This document shows positions 59,374 through 64,000 of a DNA stretch of 64,000 bases, piece after piece (the stretch's first letter is position 1; each line of letters starts with the position of its first letter). The stretch is from NCBI RefSeq assembly GCF_024494685.1, contig NZ_JANHDM010000001.1:248001-312000 (forward strand). Reading direction: 5' to 3'. A program made the position numbers and the translations under genes. Source of the stretch: Halorubrum rubrum. Lineage in GTDB: Archaea > Halobacteriota > Halobacteria > Halobacteriales > Haloferacaceae. The notes beneath the pieces are model-generated. The model did no database searches, was not told the DNA's origin, and saw only the letters and a program-made list of their open reading frames with translations.

Positions 59374-59454
59374 CCGTCACAGCTACTCCGCGGCCGAACA
59401 CGGCGACTTCCGGGTCGGCCGAGCGGTTTTGTCGCTTCCCACCGAACTCCTCTT

Positions 59455-59982
59455 ATGAACGACCGCGGTCACCTCTCTCGGCGTCGACTGTTAGCCGATC
59501 TCGCGAGCGGCGGCGTGCTGGTAGCGCTGGCCGGCTGCGCCGAGAGCGACACCGGTACCGAAGCCGACACCGACGCCGACGGAACGGAATCGGAACCGCC
59601 CGCTGCCGACGACCTCGACCTCCGAGAGACGAACGTCGTCGACGTCGCGTTCGAGGCGACGGACAGCGGCTACGCGTTCGACGTGACGCTCCACCACGAC
59701 GACGACGGCGAGGAGGGCTACGCGAACTGGTGGCAGGTCGAGCGACTCGACGAGACGCGGCTCGGTCGCCGGGAGCTGCTCCACGCCCACTCCGAGCAGC
59801 CGTTCACGCGGTCAGAGACGGTCGCGATTCCCGACGACGTCATCCGCGTCGTCGTCCGCGGTCACGACCAGACGCACGGGTACGGCGGGGTGGCGGCCCT
59901 CGTTGCCATCGACGACGGGCCGGTTCGGTTCGTCGATCAGGGATCCGAGCCGCGGTCGTTCGACGCCGAGGACTTCTCGTAA
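59455..59982 (+). CDS. Tat-type lipoprotein of unknown function
   Basis: This is a 175-residue surface lipoprotein. The signal has the twin arginine (HLSRRRLLADLASGG) and lipobox LAGC at about residues 24-27. A Thr/Asp/Glu linker (about 28-50) leads to one beta-rich domain (LRETNVVDVAFEATDSGYAF, VTLHHDDDGEEGYANWWQV, VIRVVVRGHDQTHGYGG). The domain resembles a secreted immunoglobulin-like fold, but I do not recognise a family. It has its own gene unit after the flavoprotein. Confidence 0.78.
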   Translation: MNDRGHLSRRRLLADLASGGVLVALAGCAESDTGTEADTDADGTESEPPAADDLDLRETNVVDVAFEATDSGYAFDVTLHHDDDGEEGYANWWQVERLDETRLGRRELLHAHSEQPFTRSETVAIPDDVIRVVVRGHDQTHGYGGVAALVAIDDGPVRFVDQGSEPRSFDAEDFS

Positions 59983-60074
59983 CACGCTCCGACGAACCTG
60001 ACACGCTATCGCGTGCCGAGAAGGTGTTCCGAACACACACCCGCAGACCGGTTTTGTACGTGTGTGTTTTATAA

Positions 60075-60440
60075 ATGAACACGATGGCAAAAGCAGCAAT
60101 CGTGATTCTCGCCGGCAACGAATCGCACGCCGACTACGGCCGCCTCGCGAACGCGCTGGAGGCCGCGAAGGAATTCGCCGAGAACGACGACGACGAGCTG
60201 GAACTGATCTTCGACGGCGCCGGGACCCAGTGGGTCCCGGAGCTGGAAGACGAGGAGAGCGACTACCACGAGCTGTATCAGGCGGTTCGCGACGACGCCG
60301 CGGTGTGTGACTTCTGTTCGGGCGCGTTCGGCGTCGACGAGGCGGTCGCCGACTCGGGACTCGTCACGCTCGACGAGTACGACGGCCACCCCAGTATTCG
60401 CTCGCTCGTCGACGACGACTACGAGATCATCACGTTCTAA
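60075..60440 (+). CDS. DsrE-family protein
   Basis: This is a 121-residue protein of the DsrE/DsrF sulfur-carrier fold. The start KAAIVILAGNESHADYGRLANAL and the core ELELIFDGAGTQWVPELEDE are typical. Two Cys lie in VCDFCSGAFG, where DsrE-like proteins carry the sulfur-relay Cys. The gene may start at M1 (60075) or at the second Met (60084). The region before it, GGTTTTGTACGTGTGTGTTTTATAA, has candidate TATA elements for both choices. It may act in sulfur transfer or redox regulation. Confidence 0.87.
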   Translation: MNTMAKAAIVILAGNESHADYGRLANALEAAKEFAENDDDELELIFDGAGTQWVPELEDEESDYHELYQAVRDDAAVCDFCSGAFGVDEAVADSGLVTLDEYDGHPSIRSLVDDDYEIITF

Positions 60441-60667
60441 GCGGCGATACCGGGTCTCGTCGCCCTGGGGGCGACTACCGTTTTCAACACCCGATTCGAA
60501 CCGCCACGCATGGAGGCGTCCGTTTTTGTCGATCCGGCTTGTCACCCTTCCGCGGGCGACACGCGCTCCGACGGCAGAGCACCCCGCCTCTGTACCCGGC
60601 TGGCGACCGAGATCCCACGCGTCCGCCGCAGGCAGTTCCTCTCGTTTCCTCCGACCGTCGGCTGGCC

Positions 60668-61570
60668 CTAGTCGACGTGTTCGACGACGCGGCCGAGCAC
60701 TCTGGCGACCCCGACGAGACTGCTGAGGACGTACAGTGCCACCCAATCGATAGCCGGATACTGGTCCCACTGGGCATCGAAATAGTTGGGGAAACACAAC
60801 GGATGAGCGGGAAGCAATCCGATCACGCACGATAACGCCGAACTCTCGAAGCGCTCGGGGTGCCTCCGAGACAGTTGCGTATCTCCGCGGCCGAGGCGAA
60901 AATACTTGCGTAACAGCGAGCGAAGCGACGAGCGAGCGGGATGTACGGCTCTCGCTTCGTGGACGTACCCCTGCTTCCATCCCGCCGCAGCGACGCGCCG
61001 TCCGAACTCGAGGTCACCGCTCGAAACGAGTCCCTCGTCGAACGGCCCGACGTCGCGAATAACGTCTCTGTCGACGAACAGAGCACACGTCGGAGCGAAA
61101 TCTAGCTCCGAGATGTACCGCTCGATGGGGAACCCCGTCGCCGCGTTGTACCGCCCGGAGTACGTCGATTTCGAGCACTCGACGTCGACGCGGCACCCCG
61201 CGTACGCGATGTCACGATCCACCATCGCCGAGACTGTCGACTCGATCCAGTCGCCGTCCGGGACGACGTCCGCATCGAGGAAACCGACCACCTCGCCCTC
61301 GCTCGCCTCGATCCCCGTGTTTCGCGCGGCATAAGAGCTCTGTACGTCCGTCTCTCGCTCGACCCGGAAGAGTTCGGAGTTGGTGGCGGCGGCCGTCCGT
61401 GCGACCTCGAGCGTGGCGTCGGTCGAGTCGTTGTCGACGATAACGACCTCGTACTGCGACGACGGGTAGGTCTGGTCGACGAGCGCATCGACCGCTATCC
61501 GGACGCCGGCGGGATCGTTGTAGACAGGGATGATGATAGAAACGGACGTCCGAGGGGTGGTTGAGTTCAC
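60668..61570 (-). CDS. Glycosyltransferase family 2
   Basis: This is a 300-residue GT-A enzyme. It has SVSIIIPVYNDPAGVRIAVD, the nucleotide-binding VVIVDNDSTDATLEVA, the metal-binding GFLDADVVPDGDWIE (DxD) and the acceptor-side FDEGLVSSGDLEFGRRVAAAGW. A hydrophobic C-terminal stretch (IDWVALYVLSSLVGVARVLG) may associate it with the membrane. It starts at GTG 61570, since no ATG is in frame nearby. It is divergent from an ABC exporter gene, which suggests a glycan-assembly locus. The sugar is unknown. Confidence 0.9.
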   Translation of the reverse strand: MNSTTPRTSVSIIIPVYNDPAGVRIAVDALVDQTYPSSQYEVVIVDNDSTDATLEVARTAAATNSELFRVERETDVQSSYAARNTGIEASEGEVVGFLDADVVPDGDWIESTVSAMVDRDIAYAGCRVDVECSKSTYSGRYNAATGFPIERYISELDFAPTCALFVDRDVIRDVGPFDEGLVSSGDLEFGRRVAAAGWKQGYVHEARAVHPARSSLRSLLRKYFRLGRGDTQLSRRHPERFESSALSCVIGLLPAHPLCFPNYFDAQWDQYPAIDWVALYVLSSLVGVARVLGRVVEHVD

Positions 61571-61722
61571 TTGGGAGAGATGTAGCCGGAGTAACGGGCA
61601 TTGTAATGGATATATTAATCAGTAGCTCGGAGAAGCGTCGCTACAGTTGTCGCTTGGTCGCTCCGCGCGCCCGCGGTAGGTAGTCTAAAACAATAGGTGT
61701 ACGTCGTCTCCCACCGAATCGA
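61571..61722. promoter_or_regulatory. Divergent promoter region of glycosyltransferase and ABC exporter
   Basis: This 152-base spacer is AT-rich. A minus-strand TTAATATATCC (61609-61619) is about 40-50 nt before the GTG of the glycosyltransferase. A plus-strand TCTAAAACAATA (61684-61695) is about 30 nt before the exporter ATG. Confidence 0.5.
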
Positions 61723-63510
61723 ATGGACGAGACAGACATCTCCCTGCGAGAAAAATTCAACGGGTTGTATCGCGTTGCGGCGTATCGACCCGTCCTCACT
61801 GCGTTTATAATCGTGTTCAGTTTCTTCGCGGCGCTCTTGGAGGGTGTCGGCATCAGTTTCATCCTCCCGATCATCGAACTCGCCCAGTCCGGCGGTGCCC
61901 CTAGCGAATCGGCCGACGGCTACGCCGGCGTCTTCCTCCAGCTCTACGAGTTTCTCGGCGTTCCGTTCGTCATCGAATGGCTCATCGTCGGCGTCGCGCT
62001 CGTCATGGTCGCCCGGTACACGGCGAGCTTCCTCGTCTCGTGGCTGCGCGTGGCGCTGAAGACGTACTACGTTCGACACCTCCAGACCGAGGCCTTCGAA
62101 AGCGCGCTCGACGCGCGGGTCGCGTACTTCGACAGCGAGGGGTCCGACGACGTCATGAACGCGATCGTCACCCAGGCGGAGTACGCCGGCAAGGTCATCA
62201 AGGACTTCGTGAAATTCTTCGAGCAGCTACTGCTGGCGCTGATGTACCTCGGTATCGCGCTCTACCTCTCGTGGGAGCTGACGCTGTTCGGGGCGGTGGT
62301 TCTCGGCGGGCTCACGTATCTGTTCAGAAACGTGCTCGAGCCTGGATATGCCCTCGGTGACCTGGTAGCAGACGCCAACGAGCGGATCCAGGAGACCGTC
62401 CAAGCCGGGACACAGGGTATCCGGGACGTGAAGCTGTTCCAGATGGACGACGAGCTGTTCTCGTCGTTCTCGGACCACGTCGACCAGTACACCACGTCGT
62501 CGGTCCACCTCGGCCGGAACCAGGCGGCGATCCAGGACTTTTACAATTTGCTCGCGGCCGTGATGGTCTTCGTCATGATTTACGCCGCGATTAATCTCAC
62601 GTCGATGGATCTCAGCTCGCTGGGCGTGTTCCTCTTCGCGATGTTCCGGCTCGCCCCGCGGGTCAGCTCGTTGAATCGGCGCTTCTACAAGTTCGAGGGT
62701 CGGCTCCCGCACCTCGTCCGGACCCAGCTGTTCGTCGAGGAGTTGAAGCGCAACGAGGAGCCGACCGAGAAGGAACAGCCGGTTCCGGACGACCCGTTCC
62801 CGATCGCCTTCGAGGACGTTACGTTCTCCTACGAAGACGAGACGGTTCTGCGAGACGTCTCCTTCGACGTCGACAGCCAAGAGTTCGTCGCGTTCGTAGG
62901 CCAGTCGGGCGCCGGGAAGTCGACCGTCGCGTCGCTGCTCGCTCGTATGTACGAACCCGATACGGGGGACGTGACCGCCGACGGGGTTCCGATAGACGAG
63001 TTCGACATCGACGAGTGGCGCGGGCGCGTCGCCATCGTCCGACAGGACCCGTTCATCTTCAACGAAACCCTCGAGTACAACCTCACTATCGGCAACCGTT
63101 CGGCGTCACGGACCGAGATCGAGCGCGTCTGTGAGATCGCTCAGGTGACGGAGTTTCTGGACGACCTTCCTCGGGGCTACGAGACCGAACTGGGCGACAA
63201 CGGCGTCCGGCTCTCGGGCGGGCAGCGCCAGCGCATCGCGCTCGCCCGTGCGCTCCTGAAAGACGCGGACGTCCTCATCCTCGACGAGGCAACGAGCGAC
63301 CTCGACACCGGGATCGAGTCGGACGTCCAGCGCGAGATCGAACGCATGAATCGGGAGTACGCCATCGTCGCGATCGCACACCGGCTCTCGACAGTTCGGG
63401 GCGCCGACCGCATCTACGCGCTCGAAGACGGGCGGATCACCGAGGAGGGCGAACATCAAGAGCTCGTCGACGACGACGGCCTGTACGCGGATCTGTACGC
63501 GACTCAGTGA
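61723..63510 (+). CDS. ABC exporter (membrane plus ATP-binding domains), flippase-like
   Basis: This is a 595-residue half-transporter. Six membrane helices in residues 20-310 precede the ATPase. Walker A is [16 protein letters not shown] near 395-410, and the Q-loop is in [19 protein letters not shown]. The signature is [17 protein letters not shown], Walker B is [13 protein letters not shown] and the H-loop is [13 protein letters not shown]. It resembles type I exporters that flip lipid-linked glycans (PglK/MsbA type). Position next to a GT2 gene supports that role, but lipid or peptide export is possible. Confidence 0.92.
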   Translation: MDETDISLREKFNGLYRVAAYRPVLTAFIIVFSFFAALLEGVGISFILPIIELAQSGGAPSESADGYAGVFLQLYEFLGVPFVIEWLIVGVALVMVARYTASFLVSWLRVALKTYYVRHLQTEAFESALDARVAYFDSEGSDDVMNAIVTQAEYAGKVIKDFVKFFEQLLLALMYLGIALYLSWELTLFGAVVLGGLTYLFRNVLEPGYALGDLVADANERIQETVQAGTQGIRDVKLFQMDDELFSSFSDHVDQYTTSSVHLGRNQAAIQDFYNLLAAVMVFVMIYAAINLTSMDLSSLGVFLFAMFRLAPRVSSLNRRFYKFEGRLPHLVRTQLFVEELKRNEEPTEKEQPVPDDPFPIAFEDVTFSYEDETVLRDVSFDVDSQEFVAFVGQSGAGKSTVASLLARMYEPDTGDVTADGVPIDEFDIDEWRGRVAIVRQDPFIFNETLEYNLTIGNRSASRTEIERVCEIAQVTEFLDDLPRGYETELGDNGVRLSGGQRQRIALARALLKDADVLILDEATSDLDTGIESDVQREIERMNREYAIVAIAHRLSTVRGADRIYALEDGRITEEGEHQELVDDDGLYADLYATQ

Positions 63511-63642
63511 AATGATGCGAACTGATCCCGTTCGCCTGTGGGAGACGACATCCGTCGGTCGCGAGCCGAGAGCCGTCGGCGAGTCCGCGAAGACCTCGGC
63601 GAACGGCGACCGCGGGCCGGCGAGAGACCGATCGGGGGAACG

Positions 63643-64000
63643 ATGAGCGGGCTGGTTCGACTGGCCCGGTCTACCCTCCGTTCGCTACGGCGAAAGGGCC
63701 CGATCCCGACGGGGTTCGCCGCCGCCCGGCGGGTCGGCGTGGAACCCCAGGGACGGTACTACTACTATCGGGCACGGCTGCGAGCGGTACGCGGGGAGAG
63801 GTGTACCGATCCGTTCGGAACCATCGAGGTCAGCCCCAGGGCGATCGAGTGGCTTCCGACCGCCCGGTTCCACAAGTGGCGGAGCCTCGGCGATGTCCGC
63901 GGCGGTCGGTGGGACGACCCACTGATGCGGTTCGAGGCGATGCCGACGTTCCGGACGCTCCGCCAGCGGTTCGAGGCGGGGAGAGAGTGGGAGGAAACCG
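63643..64000 (+). CDS. Conserved protein, truncated by the window end
   Basis: The open frame begins at ATG 63643 (MSGLVRLARSTLRSLRRKGP) and has no stop to the last base, giving 119 residues. It shows a basic N-terminal arm and RYYYYRARLRAVRGERCTDP. It then has IEVSPRAIEWLPTARFHKWR, SLGDVRGGRWDDPLMRFEAM and PTFRTLRQRFEAGREWEET. I recall similar Trp-rich proteins in haloarchaeal polysaccharide gene clusters but know no function. The composition is basic, unlike most genes here, which fits an accessory locus. Confidence 0.7.
   Translation, partial: MSGLVRLARSTLRSLRRKGPIPTGFAAARRVGVEPQGRYYYYRARLRAVRGERCTDPFGTIEVSPRAIEWLPTARFHKWRSLGDVRGGRWDDPLMRFEAMPTFRTLRQRFEAGREWEET

Overview
The window is chromosomal DNA of an extremely halophilic archaeon (class Halobacteria). 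A Halorubrum-like genus is my best guess. The DNA is very GC-rich, the predicted proteins are strongly acidic, and many genes start about 25-30 nt after an archaeal TATA box, as expected for leaderless mRNAs. The gene families also fit: dodecin, Tat lipoproteins, bifunctional MoaE, DhnA-type aldolase, Hvo_1808-type surface protein, and an archaeal type A RNase P RNA. The long opposite-strand open frames typical of GC-rich haloarchaeal genes are ignored here.

Layout. 1-6 kb (minus strand): site-2 protease, molybdopterin synthase, 3-hydroxyacyl-CoA dehydrogenase, a sensor kinase and a UbiA-type prenyltransferase. 6.2-9.3 kb: a gluconeogenic pair (class I aldolase and FBPase), a dispersed structured repeat, and an Azf-like sugar dehydrogenase. 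9.3-17.6 kb: membrane proteins, an MFS carrier, a REC-PAS-LOV histidine kinase, DNA polymerase IV, a NUDIX hydrolase and a CPBP protease. 17.6-20.8 kb: a radical SAM/SPASM enzyme with its small partner protein, the decayed C-terminus of a second radical SAM protein, the RNase P RNA gene and an AMMECR1 protein. 20.9-24.6 kb: the NAD-salvage genes pncB and pncA around a metalloprotease-like surface protein. 25-29 kb: a small zinc-finger protein, phytoene synthase with an overlapping upstream mini-ORF, a second and longer copy of the dispersed repeat, and hisD. 29-34.7 kb: a phnDCEE-type ABC importer operon ending in a HAD hydrolase, followed by an AbrB-PhoU regulator. 34.8-45.3 kb: Fe-S assembly factors, two 2Fe-2S ferredoxins, dodecin, a PUA protein, a FAU-1-type ribonuclease, a PrsW protease, a ROK kinase and a universal stress protein. 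45.5-52.1 kb: cold-shock protein, M20 amidohydrolase, HTTM membrane protein, a partial repeat copy, peroxiredoxin and an alpha/beta hydrolase.

The last 12 kb looks more accessory. It holds an orphan tubulin/FtsZ-like protein, tRNA-Phe with a 22-bp duplicate of its 3' end 165 bp away, two frameshifted redoxin genes (one beside a transposon-end-like hairpin, the other with a 15-nt duplication in its cysteine motif), and a flavoprotein disulfide reductase containing a short AT-rich patch. It ends in a likely surface-glycan segment with a GT2 glycosyltransferase, an ABC exporter and a truncated conserved gene. The most interesting signals are the structured dispersed repeat family, the radical SAM/partner locus with a decayed second enzyme, the tubulin-like orphan near a tRNA scar, and the LOV-containing histidine kinase.
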